DNA of 8,459 bases, taken from NCBI GenBank assembly GCA_024681275.1, contig JAILBD010000096.1:1-8459 (forward strand). Direction: 5' to 3'. The notes beneath the pieces were generated by a model. That model ran no database searches. It was not told the DNA's origin and was given only the letters and a program-made list of their open reading frames with translations. This DNA is from Erysipelotrichaceae bacterium (GTDB taxonomy: Bacteria > Bacillota_I > Bacilli_A > Erysipelotrichales > Erysipelotrichaceae). Shown here one piece after another: positions 1-7,688 of the stretch. Numbering within the stretch: the first letter of the stretch is position 1; each line of letters starts with the position of its first letter. The translations under genes and the position numbers were made by a program.

Positions 1-1
1 G

Positions 2-79
2 CTTGATCCCGAAAGATATGTCCTGCAGGTAACGACCATCGGCCAGACTGATGGTACTGTGCAGATCAATGTCAATTGA
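2..79 (+). CDS. C-terminal end of an unidentified protein (partial, runs off the left edge)
   Basis: The frame starting at base 2 is open from the window edge to a TGA at 77-79. It encodes 25 residues ending in QVTTIGQTDGTVQINVN. The alternating hydrophobic and polar pattern suggests a closing beta-strand pair. The stop lies 16 bases before the next start codon, with that gene's ribosome-binding site in between, as expected inside an operon. The piece is too short to assign to a family, so no function is proposed. It could be a chance open frame, but its composition and tight spacing favour a real gene end. Confidence 0.55.
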   Translation, partial: LDPERYVLQVTTIGQTDGTVQINVN

Positions 80-83
80 GTCT

Positions 84-88
84 AGGGA
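84..88 (+). promoter_or_regulatory. Ribosome-binding site that selects the start at 96
   Basis: AGGGA at 84-88 lies 7 bases before the ATG at 96. The upstream in-frame ATG at 51 has no such site and would overlap the preceding gene end, so 96 is the better start. Confidence 0.6.
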
Positions 89-95
89 AAAAGAG

Positions 96-620
96 ATGAA
101 CGAAGGCATTTCCGAAAAAGCTGAAAACATCGTGCGTGAAAGCGTGGAAGAAAGCACCCGTATCGGGATACCGCTTTATGAACGGCGCAAGGGAAAGGAA
201 TTTCACGCCTCAGGAAGCTGGAAGGCGACAGAGGGTGAAAAACGTCTGATAGAGACCTTCGGCTGCATGTTTTTCTTCGGGATCTTTATTGGACTGATCA
301 TGCTTTTCATTCATCCCGGGATGTTTGCCTCCATTCTGCTGGGGATAGGCATCATAGGAGCAGTCGGGACTTTCATTTCCCTGTTTGCGATCGTGTTTCA
401 CAAACAGAAGCAGGAGCCGATGGAAGCTCACTATTATGACGTCGACTACAAATACAACGCCTTTACCAAAGAAGAGTCAGATAGAGCAGGGAGATCACAA
501 AAGAAGAGTTCTTCGGAAAAAAGAAAGAATGACTGTTTAAAACAGCCTGCTCTGCTGATCGGATCTGATCATTGGTCCTTGAACAAAGACAAGATTTCCG
601 CATCATCTGGCGTCTTTTGA
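96..620 (+). CDS. Small membrane protein with two transmembrane helices, unknown function
   Basis: The 174-residue protein, read from the ATG at 96, has a charged N-terminal segment (about 1-50). Two closely spaced hydrophobic helices follow (about 55-72 and 77-100), joined by a short HPGM turn. The tail is soluble and rich in Lys, Ser and Glu. This is a hairpin membrane protein with both ends probably in the cytoplasm. I do not recognise a family. The gene follows an upstream gene end by 16 bases and precedes another small gene by 36, so the three may be cotranscribed. The tail after residue about 127 is odd: it looks less protein-like than the rest, and other frames hold plausible tail sequence, including one whose stop would overlap the next start as ATGA. 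A frameshift near the 3' end is therefore possible. The core is fairly certain; the C-terminus is not. Confidence 0.65.
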   Translation: MNEGISEKAENIVRESVEESTRIGIPLYERRKGKEFHASGSWKATEGEKRLIETFGCMFFFGIFIGLIMLFIHPGMFASILLGIGIIGAVGTFISLFAIVFHKQKQEPMEAHYYDVDYKYNAFTKEESDRAGRSQKKSSSEKRKNDCLKQPALLIGSDHWSLNKDKISASSGVF

Positions 621-646
621 TCAGGATGACAAGAGAAGGGAAAACA

Positions 647-652
647 GGAAGA
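647..652 (+). promoter_or_regulatory. Ribosome-binding site of the 70-residue gene
   Basis: The purine-rich site AGGAAG lies 4 bases before the ATG at 657. It supports that start. Confidence 0.5.
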
Positions 653-656
653 GATC

Positions 657-869
657 ATGAAGGATAGATTCATTTATAAGGGCGTGTCATGCAGGCTGTC
701 CACATATCGTGTGATGGGTGAAGACAGACCGGCTTTGTATTATATAGATGCGCCTGATCAGAAGACGATGCTTGATGCCGGTTTTGACGAGGTCCATTAT
801 GGGCTTTGGGCAAAGATCCTTACTGATAGTGAATATGAAGAGATCATAAACTCTCTGGATCTGTTATGA
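657..869 (+). CDS. Small hypothetical protein (70 aa)
   Basis: The 70-residue soluble protein has no signal peptide and no membrane segment. It begins MKDRFIYKGV and contains DRPALYYIDAPDQ in the middle and LTDSEYEEIINSLDLL at the end, which looks like a small alpha/beta fold closing in an amphipathic helix. I recognise no catalytic motif or family. It is preceded by an AGGAAG ribosome-binding site, lies 36 bases after the small membrane protein gene, and is followed by a strong terminator. It is therefore probably the last gene of that short operon. Its normal amino acid composition and good signals make it a likely real gene; its function is unknown. Confidence 0.65.
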   Translation: MKDRFIYKGVSCRLSTYRVMGEDRPALYYIDAPDQKTMLDAGFDEVHYGLWAKILTDSEYEEIINSLDLL

Positions 870-907
870 AAGACGGATCTGAAGAACTGTCATGATACCC
901 GCTGAAG

Positions 908-939
908 AAAACCGTTATTCAGAAATGAATAACGGTTTT
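908..939. terminator. Bidirectional intrinsic terminator between converging genes
   Basis: A perfect 13-bp stem (AAAACCGTTATTC at 908-920 pairing with 927-939) closes a 6-base loop. The arms begin with A's and end with T's, so a T-run follows the hairpin on either strand. It lies between the plus-strand gene ending at 869 and the minus-strand binding protein gene ending at 974, and can serve both. Confidence 0.85.
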
Positions 940-973
940 TAATACTCTATGATGTGTCTGATGATGTCCGGTC

Positions 974-2263
974 TCACTCAAAACTGCCGTACATTTTGAC
1001 AGCATCATCTATGGTGATCTCGCCTTTTCCGACCTGGAATGCCGCCACTCTGATCTGGGTGGTGAGCGCATCGGTAATGCCGAGGACTTCCGGGGAGATG
1101 ATGCGGTCTGATGATATCTGTCCGAATGGTGCGTAGACTGAATCAAGGGACAGGTCTTTGGTAGGCGTCAGCAGACGTTTCACGGAGGCCATCTCTTTCA
1201 GTTCTTCATTTGTGATCAGGAAGCGCATGAATTCGTTGGCCATCTCAAGATCATTGCAGTCCTTGTTGACAGAGAACTCTATGGATGGGCTGTCGATAAA
1301 ATATCCGCCGTCTTCTGTCAGAGGGAGCGGTGAGAACGTGTAATTGAAAGGCGTCCTGGTGAATGCCTCAGACTGTGTTTCGCGTTTCTTGGTTCCGGAG
1401 ACGGTGTCTGCTGTGCAGATCATCATCGGTACATCGCCTTCAAAAAAGCGCAGGATCACCTTGGTGTAGTTGTCTTCGATCTGATCGCATTCATTCAGGT
1501 CGATACAGCCGTTCTGGATCAGCCGGACCACGGTCTCCAGTGCCGGACGCATGTATTCTCCTGCGGCTGGATCCAGTTTATTGGCCAGCGCGAGCGCTTC
1601 CGGGACTTCAGCAAGTGTGGCTGTAAAGAGCGGATAGGCGACCGTATTCATGAAATAGCTGGATGATTTGAGGCTGTAGCCCATCATCGGGCTGCTGTAG
1701 CCTTTGCTGCGGAATGCTTCGCAGACATCCATCAGTTCCGTCCATGTGGTCGGGACGCTGAGACCTTCTTTTTCAAACAGGTCGTTGTTCACCAGCATGC
1801 CATAGGTCCTGGAGAAGACCGGAACAAGCAGGGCCTGGTCTTGCGTATCGTGGTTGATCAGACCCGAACGGATGCAGCTCAGATCCAGACCCAGGGCAGA
1901 GTCTGACAGATCTTCCATGTGGGAGACGACCTGATCGTACTGCTGGTTTCCGATCATCCAGGTATAGGAGAAGAAGATATTGGGTCTGTCGTTGCTTTCA
2001 AGCACCGTTCCCAGCACGTTGTTGTAGTCGTCCAGTTTCACATAGTTCAGCTGTACATTTGGATAGAACTCGTTGAAGCGGTCGAATTCAGCTTCTAGAG
2101 CTTCAAAGTTATCATAGTTTCCGGCTACGGTGATCTTGCAGTCGGTCTCTGTGTCGAGAGCCGGTCTGAAGCCGGTGTCGGTCTCTTCCTGCGGTTTGCT
2201 GCTGCATGCAGTCAGCGATGCAAGCGTGCAGATGACCAGAATGGTGCAGAGCAGTTTTTTCAT
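974..2263 (-). CDS. Extracellular solute-binding lipoprotein (family 1 type), paired with a hybrid kinase
   Basis: The 429-residue protein has a lipoprotein signal peptide: Lys-Lys, a hydrophobic core, and lipobox LTAC with Cys20 as the expected lipidation site. A mature substrate-binding fold follows. The segment at about 51-72 ([20 protein letters not shown]) and the [15 protein letters not shown] region with [14 protein letters not shown] at about 154-184 are typical of family 1, MalE-like binding proteins, which usually bind sugars. The length is normal. The gene starts inside the stop codon of the kinase gene (ATGA overlap, 4 bases) and has a strong AGGAG 5 bases upstream, so the two are translationally coupled. 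No permease or ATPase gene is in the window; downstream is a terminator. It may therefore act as a ligand-sensing partner of the kinase at the cell surface (inference) or serve a transporter encoded elsewhere. The ligand cannot be read from the sequence. Confidence 0.9.
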   Translation of the reverse strand: MKKLLCTILVICTLASLTACSSKPQEETDTGFRPALDTETDCKITVAGNYDNFEALEAEFDRFNEFYPNVQLNYVKLDDYNNVLGTVLESNDRPNIFFSYTWMIGNQQYDQVVSHMEDLSDSALGLDLSCIRSGLINHDTQDQALLVPVFSRTYGMLVNNDLFEKEGLSVPTTWTELMDVCEAFRSKGYSSPMMGYSLKSSSYFMNTVAYPLFTATLAEVPEALALANKLDPAAGEYMRPALETVVRLIQNGCIDLNECDQIEDNYTKVILRFFEGDVPMMICTADTVSGTKKRETQSEAFTRTPFNYTFSPLPLTEDGGYFIDSPSIEFSVNKDCNDLEMANEFMRFLITNEELKEMASVKRLLTPTKDLSLDSVYAPFGQISSDRIISPEVLGITDALTTQIRVAAFQVGKGEITIDDAVKMYGSFE

Positions 2264-4794
2264 GATCTCTCCTCTTTGATCCTGCGGATCTCTTTAATGA
2301 CAAGTTTGATGTCTATCGGTTTTGCGATATGTCCGTTCATGCCTGCGTTCAGGCACTCTGTGACGTTTTCTGAGAATGCGTCCGCCGTCATGGCGATGAT
2401 CGGGATGGAAGATGCCCATGGATCATCCAGTTTGCGGATGTTCCTTGTCGCATCGAGTCCGTTCATCTCCGGCATCTGTATATCCATGAAGATCAGGGCA
2501 TAAGCTCCCTGTTCCGCCTGTTTCATTTTGTCGACGCAGATGCGTCCGTTTTCGGCACGTTCTGTCGTGATGCCGAACATGCTGAGCATGGCGGAAATGA
2601 TTTCCCAGTTGATATCGTTGTCTTCTGCAATAAGGATGTTCATTCCCTGCAGATCGGAATAGTCGTTTTCCGGTTCGATGGATCTTGCTTCGGTCCCAAG
2701 CAGGGCATTGATCTTGTCGTAGAGCTTGGAGCGGAACAGCGGCTTGCTGACGAAGCCATTTGCACCGGCTTCTTTGGCCATATCTTCAATATCCGACCAG
2801 TCGTAAGCGGATATCAGCAGGATAGGGATGCTTTCTCCTTCTTCCGCGCGGATCCGGCGTATCGTTTCGATGCCGTCGAGATCCGGCATCTTCCAGTCGA
2901 GGATCACGACACTGTAGTCATGCCCCGTCTTATGGCGTTTTGCGATCATGTCCAGCGCTTCCTGTCCGCTTCTGGCACGGTCAGCTGTCACGCCGAGGGA
3001 TTCCAGCGTATCGACCGCTGTATCAAGAAGGATCTCATCGTCGTCAACGATCAGGACGTCCATCGGATCAAGCACCATATCGTCTCTTTGCCGGTCCGCA
3101 ACAGGAAGGTCGAGCACAACGGTAAATGTCGTTCCTTTTCCCTGTTCGCTCTGGCATTCGATGCTTCCTTTCATCAGATCGACCATCTGTTTCGTGATGG
3201 CGAGTCCCAGTCCGGTGCCTTGAATGCTGTTCACCCGGCTGTCGGTCTGGCGCGAGAATGGCTGATACATGTTTGCCATGAATTCGGGGCTCATGCCCAT
3301 GCCGGTATCAGAGACTCTGTAAAGCAGCCGCACACAGTCCGGTTTCTGGCTTTCTTCTTCGCGCAGGTCCACACTGACTTTTCCGCCGGGCTGCGTATAT
3401 TTGATGGCGTTGGAAAGGATGTTGATGTAGATCTGATTCAGACGGAGCTGGTCGGCATACAAGTACTCTCTTTCCATCTTTCCGATGCGGAAGTTGAACT
3501 CGATGTTCTTTTCCTTGACCATAGGCTGAGACAGGTTCACAAGATTTTCCGCCGTTTCAACGATGGAGAAGGTCAGCGGGCTGAGGTTCAGTTTTCCGCT
3601 TTCGACTTTGAAGATATCCAGGATATCGTTGATCAGGGTGAGCAGATGATTGCTGGCCATCGAGATATTGCGCAGGTTCTCTCCCACCGCTTCGGTATCG
3701 CCCAGATTCTTTTCTGCGATCGTCGTGAGGCCGATGATCGCGTTCATAGGTGTGCGTATATCGTGAGACATCGTGGATAGGAAGTCGGTCTTCGCTTTGT
3801 TTGCCGCGGCCGCTTCGCTGGCTGCCACCCGGAGTCTCTTGTTGAAATTGCGCATGACTGCCAGATCAAACAGGAAGAGGATGAGAAGACCGGCAGATAC
3901 GCAGCCGATCAGCAGCCAGTTCTCAGTGCTTACGCTCAGGTCTTTCATCGGCATGAGGCTGAGGAAAGCCCATCCTCCCGCCGCTTCAACAGGGGTATAG
4001 GCGAGTATGCATTCCTCCGCGCGGGAGTTCAGCATGAAGATGGAGCCTGTCGATGAAGTGATCTTTTCAAAGAGTTCCTGTGTGGTCGCAGTATCTGCGG
4101 GGTTGTAGGATCTATAAAACTCAAAGAAGCTGGAATTCTTGAAGGAATGTCCCTTGATGATATAATCGCCGTCTGCATCGATGATGGATGGTTCGGCGTT
4201 TTCGAACTCCTCCTGCGGGAAGACCCATTTCTGTTCAAGTTCCGACAGCGGCAGCACGCGCAGCAGGATGACATTTCGCAGATCACCGCTTTGCGGATCG
4301 TGCAGCGTAACGGAATTGCAGAAAGCGATGGACTGTTCGCCGTTGACCGGGTTGGTATAGGCACGGGAGATGTTGATGGCTTCTCCGATCTGCTTGATCC
4401 AGCTTATGTCGTTGAGAAGTCCCATCCGCGCATAAGAGACGGAATAATCGTCGGAGCTGTCGTTCCCCGCTCTTGTGGAGAGGCCTTCCAGTGTATCGTC
4501 ATACACGATATGTGCGGATGCGTTCTTCAGCACGTGAGAGATCCGGATGAAGGAGATGGCTTCTTCGATGGTCATATTCTTGCTGTTGATATAGCGTGCC
4601 CAGACATCGCATATGCGCTGTTCGCCTTCCAGATAATTCTCGGTGACATGTTCCATGGTAGTCGTCGTGTATTCAAAATGATCTATCTGCCTTTGGGTCG
4701 TTTTCCTGCCCGTGTAGTCGGAATAAAAAACCACAAAGGTCAGCAGTGTGATCATGATGAGTATATTGACAATAATGATCCAGTTCTTTTTCAT
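2260..4794 (-). CDS. Membrane-bound hybrid sensor histidine kinase with two receiver domains
   Basis: The 844-residue protein has one helix at about 5-24, an extracellular sensor region at about 25-292 (probably double-Cache-like) and a second helix at about 293-313. A short linker leads to a HisKA domain with phosphoacceptor His344 in [11 protein letters not shown]. The ATPase domain has the N box (Asn458, Asn462), G1 DTGMG at 496-500 and G2 GTGLG at 526-530. Receiver 1 has acidic residues 584-586, phosphoacceptor Asp633 (DWKMPDLDG), Ser662 and Lys684. Receiver 2 has Glu724-Asp725, phosphoacceptor Asp771 (DIQMPEMNG), Thr803 and Lys825. All key catalytic residues are present, so both kinase and receivers should work. 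There is no HPt domain and no DNA-binding or enzymatic output. The gene is first in a two-gene unit with the overlapping solute-binding lipoprotein and diverges from pepF. The start is preceded by an A/G-rich stretch without a clear GGAGG. The sensor's ligand is unknown; the partner binding protein is a candidate contributor. Confidence 0.93.
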   Translation of the reverse strand: MKKNWIIIVNILIMITLLTFVVFYSDYTGRKTTQRQIDHFEYTTTTMEHVTENYLEGEQRICDVWARYINSKNMTIEEAISFIRISHVLKNASAHIVYDDTLEGLSTRAGNDSSDDYSVSYARMGLLNDISWIKQIGEAINISRAYTNPVNGEQSIAFCNSVTLHDPQSGDLRNVILLRVLPLSELEQKWVFPQEEFENAEPSIIDADGDYIIKGHSFKNSSFFEFYRSYNPADTATTQELFEKITSSTGSIFMLNSRAEECILAYTPVEAAGGWAFLSLMPMKDLSVSTENWLLIGCVSAGLLILFLFDLAVMRNFNKRLRVAASEAAAANKAKTDFLSTMSHDIRTPMNAIIGLTTIAEKNLGDTEAVGENLRNISMASNHLLTLINDILDIFKVESGKLNLSPLTFSIVETAENLVNLSQPMVKEKNIEFNFRIGKMEREYLYADQLRLNQIYINILSNAIKYTQPGGKVSVDLREEESQKPDCVRLLYRVSDTGMGMSPEFMANMYQPFSRQTDSRVNSIQGTGLGLAITKQMVDLMKGSIECQSEQGKGTTFTVVLDLPVADRQRDDMVLDPMDVLIVDDDEILLDTAVDTLESLGVTADRARSGQEALDMIAKRHKTGHDYSVVILDWKMPDLDGIETIRRIRAEEGESIPILLISAYDWSDIEDMAKEAGANGFVSKPLFRSKLYDKINALLGTEARSIEPENDYSDLQGMNILIAEDNDINWEIISAMLSMFGITTERAENGRICVDKMKQAEQGAYALIFMDIQMPEMNGLDATRNIRKLDDPWASSIPIIAMTADAFSENVTECLNAGMNGHIAKPIDIKLVIKEIRRIKEERS
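2269..2273 (-). promoter_or_regulatory. Ribosome-binding site of the solute-binding protein, inside the kinase gene end
   Basis: On the minus strand AGGAG lies 5 bases before the ATG at 2263-2261, within the last codons of the kinase gene. Together with the ATGA overlap it indicates coupled translation. Confidence 0.75.
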
Positions 4795-4877
4795 TTCTTT
4801 TTTCTTTCTTGTGCAGACCCTTTTTCTGGACGAGTCGACCCGTTTCCGGAAGCAGGAGCGGCATTCATTGCATAGAA

Positions 4878-4886
4878 ATTACACCA
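4878..4886 (-). promoter_or_regulatory. Possible extended -10 promoter for the kinase/binding-protein unit
   Basis: Read on the minus strand, these bases give TGGTGTAAT, a TG-N extended -10 with one mismatch to TATAAT. It lies about 84 bases before the kinase start. No good -35 is seen. Tentative. Confidence 0.25.
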
Positions 4887-4973
4887 TTAAGAAGCGGTGC
4901 TTTTATAGTCTTGTATGCAGATCGGACCGCTGAGGATCCCGAATGTATATCTTTATGCTGCACTTTGAAAATA

Positions 4974-4982
4974 TGTCATAAT
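4974..4982 (+). promoter_or_regulatory. Extended -10 promoter of pepF
   Basis: TGTCATAAT matches the TGNTATAAT extended -10 with one mismatch. The -35 is weak (TTTATG at 4952-4957, 19-base spacing). The start of transcription would fall near 4989, giving an untranslated leader of only about 20 bases with AGGAG in it. Confidence 0.5.
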
Positions 4983-4996
4983 AATGCCGATCAGAC

Positions 4997-5001
4997 AGGA
5001 G
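4997..5001 (+). promoter_or_regulatory. Ribosome-binding site of pepF
   Basis: AGGAG lies 8 bases before the ATG at 5010, which fixes the start. Confidence 0.75.
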
Positions 5002-5009
5002 ATTAAAAA

Positions 5010-6710
5010 ATGGAAAAATTCAAAGATCTGGAATATGTCCGTCCCTCTTTGGAGGAGACCGAGAAGGACATCTATGCAGCATTGAAGGAGTTCAATGAAG
5101 CTTCCGATTATGCGGCGGCGAAAAAGGCTGTGCTGAAGAAGCAGGAGATAGGCAGCGAATTCAGAACGATGTCTTCCATCGCTCACATCCGCCATGACAT
5201 CAACATGGCCGATCCTTTCTACGATGAAGAGATACAGTATCTGAATGCGGTATCGCCGAGGCTTTCGGTCGTCATGAGGGAATTCAATGAGGCGCTTGCC
5301 GCTTCACCGTTCAGAAAGGATTTTGAAAATGAATTCGGCAGCCAGCTCTTCAAACTGCTGGATGCGGATATCCGCACCAACAGCAGCGAGGTCATTGAAG
5401 AAAAGGTCGAAGAGGCCAAGCTGGTCAACGAGTATTCCAAGATCGCAGCTTCGTGCAAGACGATATTCCGCGGTGAAGAGTGCAACTTCTATGGCTTGCT
5501 GAAACACATGCTGTCGACTGATCGCAACGAGAGGAAAGAGGCTCTGGAAAGCTGGGCTGCTCTGTATGAATCTGTCTCCGCTCAGCTCGATGATGTCTAT
5601 GGCAGTCTCTGTGCTGTGCGTCGCAAGATCGCCGACAAACTTGGTTTTTCGAATTATATCGATCTTGCCTATCTTTCCCGCCACCGTTTCGACTATACGC
5701 CGGATGACATTGAACGCTTCCGCAAGGCTGTCGTCTCCTACATCGTTCCGGTCGCAAAGCAGATCCACGAGGAACAAAGGAAGAGGCTTGACCTGGACAA
5801 GCTGGAATACTACGATGAACAGTTGTTTTTTGCGAAGGGCAATTCCACGCCAGACAAAGACACGGCGGGCATGATAGAGGCAGCCAGCATCATGTATCAT
5901 GAGCTTTCCAGAGAGACCGGAGAATTCTTTGATTTCATGGTGGAACACGATCTGTTCGATCTGGAGACCAGGCCCAACAAGCGCCTTGGCGGCTACTGCA
6001 GCGGATTGCCGAAGTACAAGGCACCGTTCATCTTCTCGAATTTCAACAGGACCAGTGCCGATACGAAGGTGTTGACCCATGAGGCGGGACATGCTTTCGA
6101 ATCCTATATCGCCAACCGCAACCAGGTCCTCAGTGAATACACGCATTCCACTTCAGAGATCAACGAGATCCATTCCATGGGCATGGAATTCTTTACGGAG
6201 CCATGGTATCCGCTCTTCTATCCGGAAGGTGAGGGAGATCGCTATGTCTACGAGCATCTGGCTGACAGTCTTGCCAATATCACCTATCTGGTGAGCGTTG
6301 ATGAGTTCCAGCATCGGGTTTTTGAAAAGGAACAGCCTTCAGCTGGAGGACTCCGCACGATCTGGAAGGATATCGAAAGCAAATTCATGCCTTGGCGTAG
6401 CTATGGCGATAATGTTTTCCTGAATAACGGTGGTTTCTGGATGCAGAAGCAGCACATCTTCATGTATCCTTTCTATTATGTGGATTATGCTTTGGCCATG
6501 ATCTGCGCTTTGCAGTTCTATCTCAAGATGCGCAAGGATAGGGAAAACGCCTGGAAAGACTATATGAAACTGTGTTCACTAGGCGGTTCACTCGGCTATT
6601 TCGATTTATTGAAGGAAGCTGATCTGAAGAATCCTTTTGAGGAGGATACGATCAGAGAAGTCGCGGAAGGCGTTTCAGAAGTCCTGAAGAAACTGGAAGA
6701 GGCACTTTGA
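5010..6710 (+). CDS. pepF: Oligoendopeptidase F, M3 family zinc metallopeptidase
   Basis: The 566-residue cytosolic protein has no signal peptide. M3 enzymes cut short peptides, finishing the breakdown of imported or internally generated oligopeptides. The zinc site is visible: His357-Glu358-Ala-Gly-His361 in THEAGHAFESY, with Glu386 in NEIHSMGMEFF as the likely third ligand, 29 residues after the first His as is usual in M3. Other family signs are GGYCSGLP at about 327-334 and the C-terminal HIFMYPFYYVDYALA segment at about 482-496, which carries the substrate-binding His and Tyr residues of the M3B group. The length matches PepF proteins of about 560-600 residues. The N-terminal half is helical. 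The gene has its own extended -10 promoter and AGGAG site and diverges from the histidine kinase. It is probably monocistronic or followed weakly by the next gene, 134 bases away. Nothing is missing or truncated. The family call is very sure; the exact peptide preference is not readable. Confidence 0.95.
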   Translation: MEKFKDLEYVRPSLEETEKDIYAALKEFNEASDYAAAKKAVLKKQEIGSEFRTMSSIAHIRHDINMADPFYDEEIQYLNAVSPRLSVVMREFNEALAASPFRKDFENEFGSQLFKLLDADIRTNSSEVIEEKVEEAKLVNEYSKIAASCKTIFRGEECNFYGLLKHMLSTDRNERKEALESWAALYESVSAQLDDVYGSLCAVRRKIADKLGFSNYIDLAYLSRHRFDYTPDDIERFRKAVVSYIVPVAKQIHEEQRKRLDLDKLEYYDEQLFFAKGNSTPDKDTAGMIEAASIMYHELSRETGEFFDFMVEHDLFDLETRPNKRLGGYCSGLPKYKAPFIFSNFNRTSADTKVLTHEAGHAFESYIANRNQVLSEYTHSTSEINEIHSMGMEFFTEPWYPLFYPEGEGDRYVYEHLADSLANITYLVSVDEFQHRVFEKEQPSAGGLRTIWKDIESKFMPWRSYGDNVFLNNGGFWMQKQHIFMYPFYYVDYALAMICALQFYLKMRKDRENAWKDYMKLCSLGGSLGYFDLLKEADLKNPFEEDTIREVAEGVSEVLKKLEEAL

Positions 6711-6739
6711 TGCAGTCTGACCGGATCATCGTTTGAACT

Positions 6740-6769
6740 CTGATTCAGGAACATTCTTTTCTGTATCAG
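6740..6769 (+). other. Weak imperfect stem-loop after pepF
   Basis: CTGAT at 6740-6744 pairs with ATCAG at 6765-6769. Inside are a mismatch, a further CAG/CTG pairing and a bulge. There is no T-run directly after it, so it is at best a poor terminator or an RNA-stabilising element. Confidence 0.2.
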
Positions 6770-6844
6770 CAGTCTGCTTACTGTTTAGTCAGAACAGGAA
6801 ACGATGAGTATACCGGATAAAGATCGCAGACGGAGATATTGAAT

Positions 6845-7363
6845 ATGACGTTGGAAGAGGCGAAAGAATTCTATTTTCAGTATGATGGCCATTCCTTTCA
6901 TATGGATAGGGAGGAGCCGGCAAGGTTCAATTCTTTTCAGATGCTGGAGATAGGGAAGGAAAGATTGAGAGAATGGGATGAAGAACTGCTTGATCGTCTC
7001 TTTCGGGATATATGGTCTGATCCTGAGCGGATCTGGATCGCACACGGAAGGATTCTGAAGATCCTGCAAAGGAAGAACTGCGATATGAAGAAGTACCTGA
7101 GCAGGCTTCTTGATGAGATGGAGAAGATGGAACAGCTGGAAACGGATCAGATGACCCTGATCATTGAAAACATGGCAGGAAGGAATGAAAAAATGAGTGA
7201 TGGAGGCGTCTGCCTGTTTTGCAGCTGTTCAGATCTGGCAGAGAGAATGAAGGATATTGAGGACAGACTGATCGAAAGCTGCCTGACGCTTCATGGAACA
7301 AACAAGAGGTTTGATAAGGCGATATGGCGCTGCAGAAGAGCGTACGATAAATGGAGTGCCTGA
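6845..7363 (+). CDS. Uncharacterised soluble protein (172 aa) with a CxxCxC cluster
   Basis: The start is taken as the ATG at 6845, which has GGAG at 6832-6835, 9 bases upstream. A TTG two codons earlier is too close to that site. The 172-residue protein has no signal peptide or membrane helix and is strongly helical and charged. The N-terminal part (MTLEEAKEFYFQYDG, then SFHMDREEPARF) is aromatic and acidic. It is followed by a tryptophan-bearing helical middle (about 40-100). The second half has Cys123, Cys126 and Cys128 in the pattern CLFCSC, plus Cys146 and Cys163, so metal binding or disulfides are conceivable but unproven. I recognise no catalytic motif; it resembles uncharacterised Bacillota proteins from memory only. 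It lies 134 bases after pepF with no strong terminator between them, so read-through is possible. It is probably a real gene of unknown function. Confidence 0.7.
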   Translation: MTLEEAKEFYFQYDGHSFHMDREEPARFNSFQMLEIGKERLREWDEELLDRLFRDIWSDPERIWIAHGRILKILQRKNCDMKKYLSRLLDEMEKMEQLETDQMTLIIENMAGRNEKMSDGGVCLFCSCSDLAERMKDIEDRLIESCLTLHGTNKRFDKAIWRCRRAYDKWSA

Positions 7364-7511
7364 TATCTCCGGCAAAAACAAAAGATTTTGGCATTTATAC
7401 AGATCCTGTCATGTTCATGAGATCACTGCCGGATCTCTTATGATCTACCGGAACGAAAACGGTTCAGAAGCCATCAAAGAACAGACTGAATTAAATGCGA
7501 GAAGTACACAT

Positions 7512-7548
7512 AAGCTCTGAGAAAACAGGAAGTATCAGAGCTTTTGTT
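7512..7548 (+). terminator. Intrinsic terminator downstream of the 172-aa gene
   Basis: A 9-bp stem, AAGCTCTGA at 7512-7520 pairing with TCAGAGCTT at 7535-7543, encloses a 14-base loop and runs into TTTTGTT. It probably ends transcription coming from the 172-residue gene, 149 bases upstream. Confidence 0.7.
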
Positions 7549-7675
7549 AGAATGTTTTCGTCTGCTGGATGATTTCTTGTTTTTCGTTCTTACATTGCAT
7601 AAGATACAATCTGATAAGGTGTAATGAAAGCGTATAGAGACAAAGTGTTTTTGTATATTCAAAACAGCTTGCAAA

Positions 7676-7681
7676 GAGGTG
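7676..7681 (+). promoter_or_regulatory. Strong ribosome-binding site of the Big_2 surface protein gene
   Basis: GAGGTG lies 7 bases before the ATG at 7689. This strong site suggests the gene was well translated before, or despite, its disruption. Confidence 0.7.
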
Positions 7682-7688
7682 GATACAT

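Larger units (their letters stand above)
7364..7688. other. 325-base intergenic stretch: terminator and leader, no convincing gene
   Basis: An open frame continues to 7520, but it overlaps the preceding gene in another frame, lacks a ribosome-binding site at its internal ATG codons (for example 7440), and its stop falls in the stem of the 7512-7548 terminator. Bases 7549-7688 are AT-rich and must hold the promoter and leader of the next gene. TTGCAT at 7606-7611 with TGTAAT at 7619-7624 or TACAAT nearby could be promoter parts, but no pair has good spacing. Confidence 0.5.

Noticed and set aside
2920..3780. Long plus-strand open frame (286 codons) opposite the kinase gene
   Set aside because: It is antisense to conserved HisKA, ATPase and receiver coding sequence and has no recognisable domain; it is a codon-bias shadow.
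4147..4875. Plus-strand open frame of 242 codons over the kinase sensor region and promoter area
   Set aside because: It is antisense to the sensor domain, with no ribosome-binding site and no family signature.
5304..6146. Minus-strand open frame of 280 codons opposite pepF
   Set aside because: It lies within conserved M3 peptidase coding sequence on the other strand and shows no motif of its own.
6712..6777. Direct repeat of GCAGTCTG after pepF
   Set aside because: It is only 8 bases long, has no associated structure, and is consistent with chance.
7293..7520. 75-codon plus-strand open frame after the 172-aa gene
   Set aside because: It overlaps the real gene in another frame, has no ribosome-binding site, and ends inside the terminator stem.
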